Source: Hespellia sp. (GTDB lineage: Bacteria > Bacillota > Clostridia > Lachnospirales > Lachnospiraceae). From it: 39,898 bases of DNA. Position 1 is the stretch's first letter, and every line of letters begins with the position of its first letter. The notes beneath the pieces were generated by a model. The model was not told where the DNA came from. It was given only the letters and a program-made list of their open reading frames with translations, and made no database searches. The translations under genes were made by a program, and so were the position numbers. Shown here one piece after another: positions 8,080 to 15,640 of the stretch. The stretch covers positions 1-39,898 of the forward strand of contig JAQUUC010000035.1 in NCBI GenBank assembly GCA_028694105.1, read 5' to 3'.

Positions 8080-8610
8080 TCAGTTTACCTCCTCCAAAGC
8101 TGCCAGATACAGTTCTCGGTCCCATCGCCGCGTAAGGTCAAATTTCGCATTCTCCCCCTGTCCGCCATTTACCTGATAATCCTTATATCCTGCGCGGATT
8201 GCCTGCGCAAACACATCCAGACAAGTATTTTCCAGATAGTCCAGATCCCCGCCGCATACGTCTTCAAACTGCTGGCGCATAAATGCAATGAGTTCATCAT
8301 CCGTAATCTCATCCAGCATTTCATTCTTATACAGATAAAAAATATCCTGCAGACGAATCAGCGTCTCTCTGTAATCACTCTGATTGATCCATGTCGAATC
8401 GCAGAATGCGTAAATGATCTTCGAAAGAATACTCTCACCGAATTCGATCCTCCGCTCCTTTTTGAGAGATTCTTTCCGTTCAGCCACTAAAACCTTCGAA
8501 TCCTCCTCCGTCAGTACCAGTCCATACTTTGAAGTAAATGGATTCATTTCCAGAATCTGCTGCACCTGTGTTTCTTTTATCATCAGTTCCATCCAATTCT
8601 TTTGTTCCAT
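8080..8610 (-). CDS. Conserved protein of unknown function, DUF6323-like
   Basis: A 176-residue soluble, acidic, probably helical protein. Recognisable stretches are NPFTSKYGLVLTEEDSKVLV, FGESILSKIIYAFCDSTWI and DELIAFMRQQFEDVCGGDLD. It resembles what I recall of the DUF6323 family, but that is an untested identification. It is the first gene of the four-gene unit that ends in the ABC-2 exporter, and its stop abuts the start of the next gene. A GGGGCGGGAG ribosome site precedes the ATG. It has no signal peptide or membrane span, so the pair acts in the cytoplasm, perhaps as a regulator or accessory factor of the exporter (inference). Confidence 0.7.
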   Translation of the reverse strand: MEQKNWMELMIKETQVQQILEMNPFTSKYGLVLTEEDSKVLVAERKESLKKERRIEFGESILSKIIYAFCDSTWINQSDYRETLIRLQDIFYLYKNEMLDEITDDELIAFMRQQFEDVCGGDLDYLENTCLDVFAQAIRAGYKDYQVNGGQGENAKFDLTRRWDRELYLAALEEVN

Positions 8611-8641
8611 GCTCCCGCCCCTTTCTATAGGTAGTTTCCTG

Positions 8642-8670
8642 ATTATAGACCCATGCGGCGCACTTTACCA
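8642..8670 (-). promoter_or_regulatory. Candidate promoter for the DUF6323-DUF6179-ABC unit
   Basis: On the minus strand, TATAAT (8642-8647) lies 17 nt downstream of TGGTAA (8665-8670), with the -10 about 32 nt before the ATG at 8610. The perfect -10 makes this a likely start point. It lies just beyond the terminator of the upstream GH128 gene. Confidence 0.5.
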
Positions 8671-8708
8671 GTCTTGATTTTTTCGCTGTTTTGTGGTAAT
8701 ATCGTGTT

Positions 8709-8749
8709 AAGAAAACAAGGATGAGCACACCGCTCATCCTTGTTTTCTT
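8709..8749 (-). terminator. Strong intrinsic terminator after the GH128 gene
   Basis: A perfect 18-bp stem (8709-8726 paired with 8732-8749) has a 5-nt loop. Read on the minus strand it ends in a T-rich arm (TTGTTTTCTT). It lies about 25 nt past the stop of the large gene and before the next promoter. The A-rich opposite arm could also let it work in the plus direction, where no gene is present. Confidence 0.85.
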
Positions 8750-8772
8750 TTCTCCCAAAAGCCTTTGGGTTT

Positions 8773-11700
8773 CTATTTTCTATTTTCGCGTTTTTTTCGA
8801 ACACCTGTATATACACACACGCCTGCTGCACATAATAACAGCATCACATACACACCTGCTTGTGTGTAATCTCCGGTTTTTACTTTACCTGCCTTGTTTT
8901 TAACCGGTGTTACTCCATTTCCACTTCCTTCATTTCCGCTTCCGCCATTTCCACTTCCGCCATTGCCAGAGAACTGATCCTTCACATAAACATCCTGTGG
9001 AAGCTTTGTTTCATCTATCGCGCCATCAAGTCCCGGCAGCTCATATCCTTCCGGATTTCCTAATGTGCGGTAAAGCATTCCAAGCTCTGTGAGGTCTCCC
9101 TTGTTAAGGGTTCCTCTGTCATTCGTTTCATACAATGATGAGACACCGCCATAAGTGTGGTTTGTATCAAATGAGAACCATGCATAACGCTCTACATACT
9201 CCAGTGCATTTAATCCGGTAAATTCTCCGTCTACGCCGTTAATCAACATTGACATTGCTTCTTTTGTCTTATCTCTGAATTCTGTATTACTCTCTTCTAA
9301 TCCCGTCCAGTTTGGATCTGAACTTGCAAATGCAACCTCTGTAATCCAGATTGGTTTCTGATATTTCTCGTATGTTCTCTGAATTTCATCCATCAGTCCC
9401 TTGACCTGATCTTTATCCGGATAGCCCATGTATAAATGCATTGGGATAAAATCAATCTGATCACCGTTTGCAGCCATGTAGCTGTCAAACCATTCCGAAG
9501 AGCTTGCCCATCCTGCAGTCACTGCAGAACCTACGCGCAGCCCACTGTCTGTGAACTGTGGCTGAAGTGTCGATGCTGCTTCTACACTCATATTTGCCTG
9601 TGAATCCAAATCCGGCTCATTAAACCCGAGTACTGTTGTATATCCATTTGCTTTTGCCTGCTGGAGCCATGCCATCGAACCATCCGACCCATCCCATATC
9701 ATCGGAACAAATTCCGCTTTCGAAGTATTCTGTGCATATGGTGTGAGCGACCAGTTATAATACCAGCTTTCTCCCATATTGGAAATCGAATAATCCACAA
9801 TGCGGTTATCCACGCTCATGCCCTTCTTTGATACAAAGAAGGTTCTGGTACTAGCGTGAACCTGATCTCCGTTTTCAAGTATTGCTGTTAACTGAAGCTG
9901 ATGAGCCGCAACATTCGTTGTATTGATTTCACAGCTCAATATTTTTGAATCTGTCTGATCAACCGTTCCTACCACGTTTCCGTCCAGACTGATTTCATAC
10001 TTTGTCGCATCGTCCAGTCGGTTCCATGTTACCATAGAAGGTCCTGCACCTTTCAGCTCACCTCTGGTTGGGGAAATGAGTGCGGTTTTCTTCCATTCAT
10101 CATATGGATTCTGACCTTCCTCTGGTTTTGGATCCGGTTTTTGATCCGGCTTTTCCTCTGGCTTTTCTTCTGTTTCATCGGTCGGTTCTTCTATATTCGT
10201 AATTGTATTTACGCCTATATATTTTCCTTTATCGTTGTCAGTTTTAATTGCATTTCCTACGACAGCCGTTCCATTCTTGTAGCTGATCAGGAATTTTCTT
10301 GACCAGTCTTCTCCCAATTCTCCGGTCACAGTATCTTTTCCGCTGCTGACACCTTCTCCGACACCATTGATAATGTGATTGAATTTTTGAAGTGCTTTAT
10401 TTTTATCCGCAAATGTCTGCAGACATGCATTTTCTACAATAACATCCTCACTATTTGGAACCTCAATTGCATTGTCCATCTGAATCTGTACTTTTGTAGA
10501 ATCATATGTCGGACCTGTATAGATAAATACATTGTAGATACCCAGTCCTACTGCATAATGCTTTTTAACACCGTTTGCTACCTTGTACGCTGCATATCCA
10601 TTCGTCTTTCCATTATGAGACATCCACGCTTCCTGACTGATTGGATCATAACATTTCTCATTTTGATAGAAATAGGTTGCTCCATTTTCACCATTCCAAA
10701 GAGTGTCATACTGTTGGAAATGCTCATTGAATAATGCATAGCAGGTTACATTGTCACCATTTACAATCAGTCCGTGTTTTGATTCATTTCCTGCCCATTC
10801 GACACCTGCGCCGTGGTCTGCGCGCCAGATCCAGAAATGGTCACCAATCACATCACTGCTGTTGATAATCAATGCATCATCTGATTTTGTCAGCACGTTC
10901 GTTGTTCCGCCTACACGGAAGAAGACATCCTGCAGGACAGTTGGATTGTTGCTGTGATCCTGACTTGATTTGTCATCTCCAACCTTTAATAAATATTTCG
11001 AATGTGCACCCGCATCAAAGATGACTCCTGCCACTTTTACGCCATCCACATCTGCAATCTGCATTGCACCTTCTGCATTATCCGGAATAATCGTTGCCAT
11101 ACCGGTTCCAAGCAGAATGGTATTCTCACGGTCTACATGGATTACTTCCTCCGCATGATAGATTCCCGGTGTGAAGTATATATTCTTACCTGCTTTCAAC
11201 TGTTTATTGATTTCTTTTGCCGTATCTGTTGGCTGCGCAACGTAGAAGGCACTCAGCGGGATGCTCTTTCCTTCTCCCATGTCGTTCTCAGACCAGCTAA
11301 CACCCTTTGTATTCTCTTTTACATCCGGTACGAATACTTGGTATTCGCCCTGATCATCTATGTATAAAAATGGTTTTTCACTTAATTTTGGAGTGGTCTC
11401 CACATTGGTAAACACCTGCTGTCCGCCATCTGCTGCCGCAATATTCCAATTACTTGCACCATTTCCGTTTACCAGAGCCTCTCCGGTTTTACTGTCTGCC
11501 TGCGGAAGGTTTGGCGCCGTTACTCCCTGATAGAAGTTATTCAGTGTTGTTCCAAATGCATTGCCTGTCAGTTCACTGTTTCTTGTATAGAACTGCTGTC
11601 CGGAAAATGTGCCTGCACTTAGCATATTACCATGGTCCTCAAAAGTACCGACAAATTTACAATCGGCTACATATCCGCCGCTTGCCCAGCCATAATTCCA

Positions 11701-13821
11701 GTCATAAGCGACCGGACGCTCCGAATAGACACGGCGAAGTGGTGCTGCCTGCGCAACCGCCCAGTTGAACTGATCTACACGATTGGAGCCAAAGCCTGCC
11801 TTTCCCTGTTCATTTCCAGTGTTCTTCACCGACAGATTCTCTGTCGAGCGCCAGAAATTGCAGGTCGCATTATTATCCTGTCCACCAAGTGCACCTCCCG
11901 GAAGATATGCCGGAATCGCAATATTATTCAGCTCTACATCATAAGGTGTTTTTCCTAATCCATTGAAGGATGTATAAAAGCCCAAGTACATGCAGTCCGT
12001 CGTTGTATAATCACCCGGTTTGAAATATATCTGATAATGATCACCATTAAACTGTGCATCATTTCCATAATCATTCTGCTGATCAAAAATTGCCTTCAGG
12101 GTCTCATTGACCTTCGCAACATCATCTTTCTCTGTGAAAATAAGAGTATGATCACCAAAATTCTGTTTTTCCAATGAGACATATTCTGACTGCTCCGACT
12201 TCTCTGCCTCCGATACATCATCGCCGCCCTGTCCATTATTCAATGCTACAACGCGATAATAATTCGCATTTTTATCTGCATTTGCGTAATTGAGCTTTAC
12301 ATTCTTTTTATCCTTACTTACCGTTTCGACTACTTCATATGTGCCATACATACTGTTGGCACGCATAATCTGATAATGTGTTGCATTTTCAGCCGCGTCC
12401 CAGCCAATGGTGCACTCTTTATCATTTCCGTCAAATGTAATATTGGTTGGCGTTGCAGGTTTTACTCCTGCTCTTGTTTTTGCGGTGGCTTCATTGCTTT
12501 CCACTTGCGGGTTATCTGTCGCTTCCAGTTTTCCATTTCCACTGATGAAGCGCAGCTTAAATGTATATTTCACTCCCGCTTTCAGACCTTCCGCCGTATA
12601 GGTTGTCGCATTTGATAAAGAACCTGCCTTAGTAAACACTTCCTCATTGGAAGCTTTTTGCCATACTTCAATATCTGTATATAGATTCAATGGTTTTGTC
12701 CATGATAATGTCAGCGATGTCTCTGTTCGTGAACTGTCGTCAATCGTTAAATCTGTTGTTTCCGACAGATCCGCAGATGTATGGATGATAAATTTTTCTC
12801 TGTCCGTAATCTCTGCCAGCTCTTTTTCACAGCCGCCGGTCAGAATATCGTTTTCATCCACTGTTACGAGTTTTCCTAACGCTGCATCTCTGAGAACAAA
12901 ACGTCCATTTCCAATTGGCTCCACCGCGATTGCTTCCCAGCCGCCGCCCGTTTTATTGATTGAGCCAATCTGCGCAACTGCACCTTCGTCCCATTTGTCT
13001 GATGCAATCTGGTATCCCGGTTTACTCAGAGACTGGAACGATACCACATCTTCCAGTCCTGTGGGATTTTTTTCAAAAGATACCTTGAACCTCTCTGCAT
13101 TTGTGATGTTCGCTTTGTCACCCGTAACGCTAATTGGCGCATAGTCCTCATCTAGCTGATTCTGAAACGTTACCAATTTTCCAGTCGCTACGTTTTCAAT
13201 ATACGCCGTATCATCTATGATCTGCGGATTTTCAATAAAACGAAATGAATTGGCATCCTCCGCATTTGCAGATTTGCGGATTTCTCCCGCATCATTTACC
13301 GTCAGATAATATCCTCTGGTTGCATCCTTGATGATTCCAGTATTCTCACCTGTCTTTTTGATGATGTAGGTAGCCATCTTGATGTCGTCAGCATTATCAC
13401 TGTTAATTCCGTCTCGATCACTCGGGTCCGCGAAAATAAAATCATTTCCTTCCGAACGCATCGGGTGATAGACTGCTGCTGAATCGTAATAATACATTCT
13501 TACCGCTGTCTCATCTGCAGCCAGTGTAGCAGGCGTGTATGTTGTGGTTCCAAATCGAAAAACGGATGTTGCATTGACACTTTGCGTCGTCTCCTTCTCC
13601 CGAAACTCACCAGTTGCCATCGTGTCCCTATCCGTCCAGTTTATAGCCTTTACATCGACTGCTTTCCTGGTAACCTCTGACACAATCGCATAGTTGCTGT
13701 CCGGTGAAAATGCGAACGGTTCTTCTTCCGCTTTTACAGAAAGCGGGGTCAGCGTTCCCAAAATCATAGCAAGTGACAGCCCCCATGCACTTACTCTTTT
13801 TACAATACTTTTTCTCTGCAT
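8773..13821 (-). CDS. Secreted, wall-anchored multidomain glucanase: beta-helix (GH55-like) plus GH128
   Basis: 1682 residues, read from sequence. A signal peptide covers about 1-31. Beta-trefoil/fascin-like repeats that may bind carbohydrate span about 35-345. Two fibronectin-III-like domains lie at about 353-449 and 453-549. A long parallel beta-helix region (about 555-1200) has two starts, near 570-605 (YFKPGDY) and 868-905 (YFTPGIYH), and HFWIWRADHGAGVEW at about 995-1009. A Pro/Glu/Lys linker (about 1210-1237) and an Ig-like domain follow, then a GH128/Asl1-type catalytic domain (about 1335-1595) with GFNEPD (acid/base Glu1402) and IWITEVAF (nucleophile Glu1495). A Gly/Ser/Asn tail precedes VKTGD, a hydrophobic span and KKRENRK, a non-canonical sortase signal. 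GH128 enzymes cut beta-1,3-glucan. The beta-helix resembles GH55/pectate-lyase-like folds, but its activity is uncertain. The gene has its own promoter of the type shared with the sugar importer, and a strong terminator. Confidence 0.9.
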   Translation of the reverse strand: MQRKSIVKRVSAWGLSLAMILGTLTPLSVKAEEEPFAFSPDSNYAIVSEVTRKAVDVKAINWTDRDTMATGEFREKETTQSVNATSVFRFGTTTYTPATLAADETAVRMYYYDSAAVYHPMRSEGNDFIFADPSDRDGINSDNADDIKMATYIIKKTGENTGIIKDATRGYYLTVNDAGEIRKSANAEDANSFRFIENPQIIDDTAYIENVATGKLVTFQNQLDEDYAPISVTGDKANITNAERFKVSFEKNPTGLEDVVSFQSLSKPGYQIASDKWDEGAVAQIGSINKTGGGWEAIAVEPIGNGRFVLRDAALGKLVTVDENDILTGGCEKELAEITDREKFIIHTSADLSETTDLTIDDSSRTETSLTLSWTKPLNLYTDIEVWQKASNEEVFTKAGSLSNATTYTAEGLKAGVKYTFKLRFISGNGKLEATDNPQVESNEATAKTRAGVKPATPTNITFDGNDKECTIGWDAAENATHYQIMRANSMYGTYEVVETVSKDKKNVKLNYANADKNANYYRVVALNNGQGGDDVSEAEKSEQSEYVSLEKQNFGDHTLIFTEKDDVAKVNETLKAIFDQQNDYGNDAQFNGDHYQIYFKPGDYTTTDCMYLGFYTSFNGLGKTPYDVELNNIAIPAYLPGGALGGQDNNATCNFWRSTENLSVKNTGNEQGKAGFGSNRVDQFNWAVAQAAPLRRVYSERPVAYDWNYGWASGGYVADCKFVGTFEDHGNMLSAGTFSGQQFYTRNSELTGNAFGTTLNNFYQGVTAPNLPQADSKTGEALVNGNGASNWNIAAADGGQQVFTNVETTPKLSEKPFLYIDDQGEYQVFVPDVKENTKGVSWSENDMGEGKSIPLSAFYVAQPTDTAKEINKQLKAGKNIYFTPGIYHAEEVIHVDRENTILLGTGMATIIPDNAEGAMQIADVDGVKVAGVIFDAGAHSKYLLKVGDDKSSQDHSNNPTVLQDVFFRVGGTTNVLTKSDDALIINSSDVIGDHFWIWRADHGAGVEWAGNESKHGLIVNGDNVTCYALFNEHFQQYDTLWNGENGATYFYQNEKCYDPISQEAWMSHNGKTNGYAAYKVANGVKKHYAVGLGIYNVFIYTGPTYDSTKVQIQMDNAIEVPNSEDVIVENACLQTFADKNKALQKFNHIINGVGEGVSSGKDTVTGELGEDWSRKFLISYKNGTAVVGNAIKTDNDKGKYIGVNTITNIEEPTDETEEKPEEKPDQKPDPKPEEGQNPYDEWKKTALISPTRGELKGAGPSMVTWNRLDDATKYEISLDGNVVGTVDQTDSKILSCEINTTNVAAHQLQLTAILENGDQVHASTRTFFVSKKGMSVDNRIVDYSISNMGESWYYNWSLTPYAQNTSKAEFVPMIWDGSDGSMAWLQQAKANGYTTVLGFNEPDLDSQANMSVEAASTLQPQFTDSGLRVGSAVTAGWASSSEWFDSYMAANGDQIDFIPMHLYMGYPDKDQVKGLMDEIQRTYEKYQKPIWITEVAFASSDPNWTGLEESNTEFRDKTKEAMSMLINGVDGEFTGLNALEYVERYAWFSFDTNHTYGGVSSLYETNDRGTLNKGDLTELGMLYRTLGNPEGYELPGLDGAIDETKLPQDVYVKDQFSGNGGSGNGGSGNEGSGNGVTPVKNKAGKVKTGDYTQAGVYVMLLLCAAGVCVYTGVRKKRENRK

Positions 13822-13888
13822 TTTTCTCTCCTTATCCCAAAAATGACCACCAATCAGATTTCGGCGATCCTAATAATTTGTTGGTTCA

Positions 13889-13957
13889 ATCTTAGCATTG
13901 CCTCTCTGTGAAATATAGGGGTCAATCTTTCAAAATCGTGCATTATCTTTCACTGCC
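13889..13957 (-). promoter_or_regulatory. Promoter of the GH128 gene with shared 43-nt regulatory box
   Basis: The -10 element is TAAGAT (13889-13894, minus strand). Exactly 20 nt upstream lies a 43-nt box (13915-13957) that aligns without gaps with the boxes at 21373-21415 and 23814-23856. The core matches the solute-binding-protein box at 25 of 32 positions. It contains a clean direct repeat of TGAAAGAT, 20 nt apart. Likely target of the AraC-type response regulator encoded at 16991-17719. Confidence 0.7.
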
Positions 13958-13971
13958 TGCCAGAAGCCATG

Positions 13972-14000
13972 TGTGCCAGAGGGACAGACCCTCTGGCACA
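13972..14000. repeat. 12-bp-stem palindrome; left member of a 21-bp inverted repeat pair
   Basis: TGTGCCAGAGGG and CCCTCTGGCACA pair perfectly around the loop ACAGA. The central 21 nt (13976-13996) match, in inverse orientation and at 20 of 21 positions, the palindrome at 15612-15632 on the other side of the ATPase gene. A partial tandem copy (CTCTGGCACA twice, 13991-14010) adjoins it. Confidence 0.8.
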
Positions 14001-14010
14001 CTCTGGCACA

Positions 14011-14053
14011 TAAAAAAGAATGCACAAAAATCCATTGGAAATTTGTGCATTCT
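14011..14053 (-). terminator. Intrinsic terminator of the ATPase/nuclease gene
   Basis: On the minus strand, AGAATGCACAAA (14042-14053) pairs perfectly with TTTGTGCATTCT (14017-14028) over a 13-nt loop, followed by a run of T (14011-14016). It lies about 65 nt past the gene's stop. Confidence 0.85.
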
Positions 14054-14076
14054 AACAATATAGAATTTAAAATCAT

Positions 14077-14100
14077 GACAAGGGAACCGTCCCCCCTGTC
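14077..14100. repeat. REP-like GC-rich palindrome
   Basis: GACAAGGG and CCCCTGTC form a short imperfect stem (7 of 8 pairs) around AACCGTCC. This GGGACGGTTCCC-type word is unlike the surrounding AT-rich intergenic DNA and resembles dispersed palindromes I associate with clostridial genomes. Copy number cannot be assessed from one window. Confidence 0.4.
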
Positions 14101-14116
14101 TTATTCTTGTCTTACT

Positions 14117-15526
14117 TTAAATTTGAAACTCCTCAATCTTACATTCATGCATTCTCGTCTTCTTATCATAATTGATTCCAACCAGCAGGAGATTCCCCTT
14201 GTACTCATCAAGACTCTGACAATACTGCTTCTTTTTGATCTGGGAAATCGCACCTTCTGCGCTCTTATCCCACTTCAGCTCCACTACCAGTGCCGGTTTC
14301 TGCGGAAATTTCTTCTTCGGAATATATATCATGTCTGCAAATCCTTTTCCACTTGGAAATTCGCGATATACGTTATAGAAATTACGTGCTGCATAAAGTG
14401 CCAAAGCTATGGTGTAACTGAGCGCATTTTCATCATTATACTGAATATGAGATGTCTCAAAATGTGCCTGCTCAATTCCCTCCACGACCTGACTTGTCTT
14501 CCGATTCCAGATGGCGTTTAACGTATCCGCAGAATTCTTCAATGCGCGGGATACATCGCCCCAGTCAGATACTGATATCGCATTGTAATATTCATTCATA
14601 ATCTCGTTGTTCGGTATAAAGACGCACTTATTATCAAAATCATAGCCCAGATAGCCAAGATGAATCAGCAATGTAAGCACATCGTCCTCACTATGAAACG
14701 TTGTCATGTCATTGGTGAAATTCCCCGTATTGACTGGCACAGATTCACCATTCATCATCAATAGAATATCATCCTTGAGTCCATCAAAATTCATATTGAT
14801 ATAAACACAAAGTTCCTCTACTTCCAGTTTCGTAAACCCTACAAATTCAGCTAATCTTCTTGGATTCAACATTGAAAATTCCGTGAACATATTCAACGCT
14901 GAGTGTGTACCGTATTTCTTAATCGGGAGGATTCCGGTCATGTAAACAAGTGAAATGTATCCTTTATCCTTCAAGAGATCACGCATAAAATCCAGATAGA
15001 TTTTCTGCGCGTCTTTATTTTCCTGATATTCTCGGAAGATGCAGTCCCATTCATCAATGATGATAATAAAAGGAATTTTCGTTGCCTGATAAACATCCTG
15101 CATACACCCTATCAAATCTGAATCATCGAATACCTGTACCTCTGTATTTTCATCAAGCAGATCAAAAATCACTCGTCTTTTTATTAAATCAAGCATTTTA
15201 TTAATATCACTTGTCCGACTTAAGAATTCCTGCATGTTCAGAAATATCACGTTATACTGATTCAGATGTTGTTCGAATTTATCATCATTTGCAATATTAT
15301 ATGGCACAAAAAGTTCCTTGGAATCACACCCTCTGCTATAATACGCTGTCAGTGTATTGGCAGCCAGCGATTTACCAAAGCGCCTTGGTCTACTGACACA
15401 GATATATTTCTGCATCGTCTGAATCACAGAATTCGTATACCGAATCAGATTCGTCTTATCTACATAAATCTCTGAACGCGCCGCCTCATAAAACTTTTCA
15501 TTCCCCGGATTAAGATAATATCCCAT
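14117..15526 (-). CDS. AAA-ATPase-like / PD-(D/E)XK nuclease-like protein (DUF1703 type), probably internally shortened
   Basis: About 469 residues from the ATG at 15526 (MGYYLNPGNEKFYEA), the usual start of this family and preceded by GGGAG; an upstream in-frame ATG at 15547 is less likely. The N-terminal AAA-like domain has Walker A SRPRRFGKS and Walker B FIIIIDEWD. A C-terminal PD-(D/E)XK-type domain contains GKGFADMIY and ALVVELKW. Members usually carry a central segment with WYDGY and YWT-type motifs after the EELC helix. Here INMNFDGLKDDILLMMNG joins directly onto the later part, so about 45-50 residues seem to be missing in frame. The function of the family is not known; it occurs in many copies in gut Firmicutes and Bacteroidetes. 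The gene separates GH30 from the GH128 promoter and is bracketed by inverted repeats. Confidence 0.85.
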   Translation of the reverse strand: MGYYLNPGNEKFYEAARSEIYVDKTNLIRYTNSVIQTMQKYICVSRPRRFGKSLAANTLTAYYSRGCDSKELFVPYNIANDDKFEQHLNQYNVIFLNMQEFLSRTSDINKMLDLIKRRVIFDLLDENTEVQVFDDSDLIGCMQDVYQATKIPFIIIIDEWDCIFREYQENKDAQKIYLDFMRDLLKDKGYISLVYMTGILPIKKYGTHSALNMFTEFSMLNPRRLAEFVGFTKLEVEELCVYINMNFDGLKDDILLMMNGESVPVNTGNFTNDMTTFHSEDDVLTLLIHLGYLGYDFDNKCVFIPNNEIMNEYYNAISVSDWGDVSRALKNSADTLNAIWNRKTSQVVEGIEQAHFETSHIQYNDENALSYTIALALYAARNFYNVYREFPSGKGFADMIYIPKKKFPQKPALVVELKWDKSAEGAISQIKKKQYCQSLDEYKGNLLLVGINYDKKTRMHECKIEEFQI

Positions 15527-15604
15527 ACTGGTCACATCTCCCTTCATATAATTCCATTCTATTGGATTCTCTTAAAATAAGCAAGCATTCAGGGAGAGAA
15601 AACT

Positions 15605-15635
15605 TAAAAGACCAGAGGGTCTGTCCCTCCGGTCT
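15605..15635 (-). repeat. Right member of the inverted repeat pair; also a likely GH30 terminator
   Basis: AGACCAGAGGG and CCCTCCGGTCT (15609-15635) pair at 10 of 11 positions around TCTGT. On the minus strand the stem is followed by TTTTAAG, so it can stop GH30 transcription, whose stop codon is 5 nt away. Its core (15612-15632) is the inverse of 13976-13996 with one mismatch. Confidence 0.75.
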
Positions 15636-15640
15636 AAATG

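Noticed and set aside
12647-13144. A 165-codon plus-strand frame opposite the N-terminal part of the GH128 protein
   Set aside because: Ser/Pro-rich reverse-frame translation of fibronectin-like repeats, no start signal.
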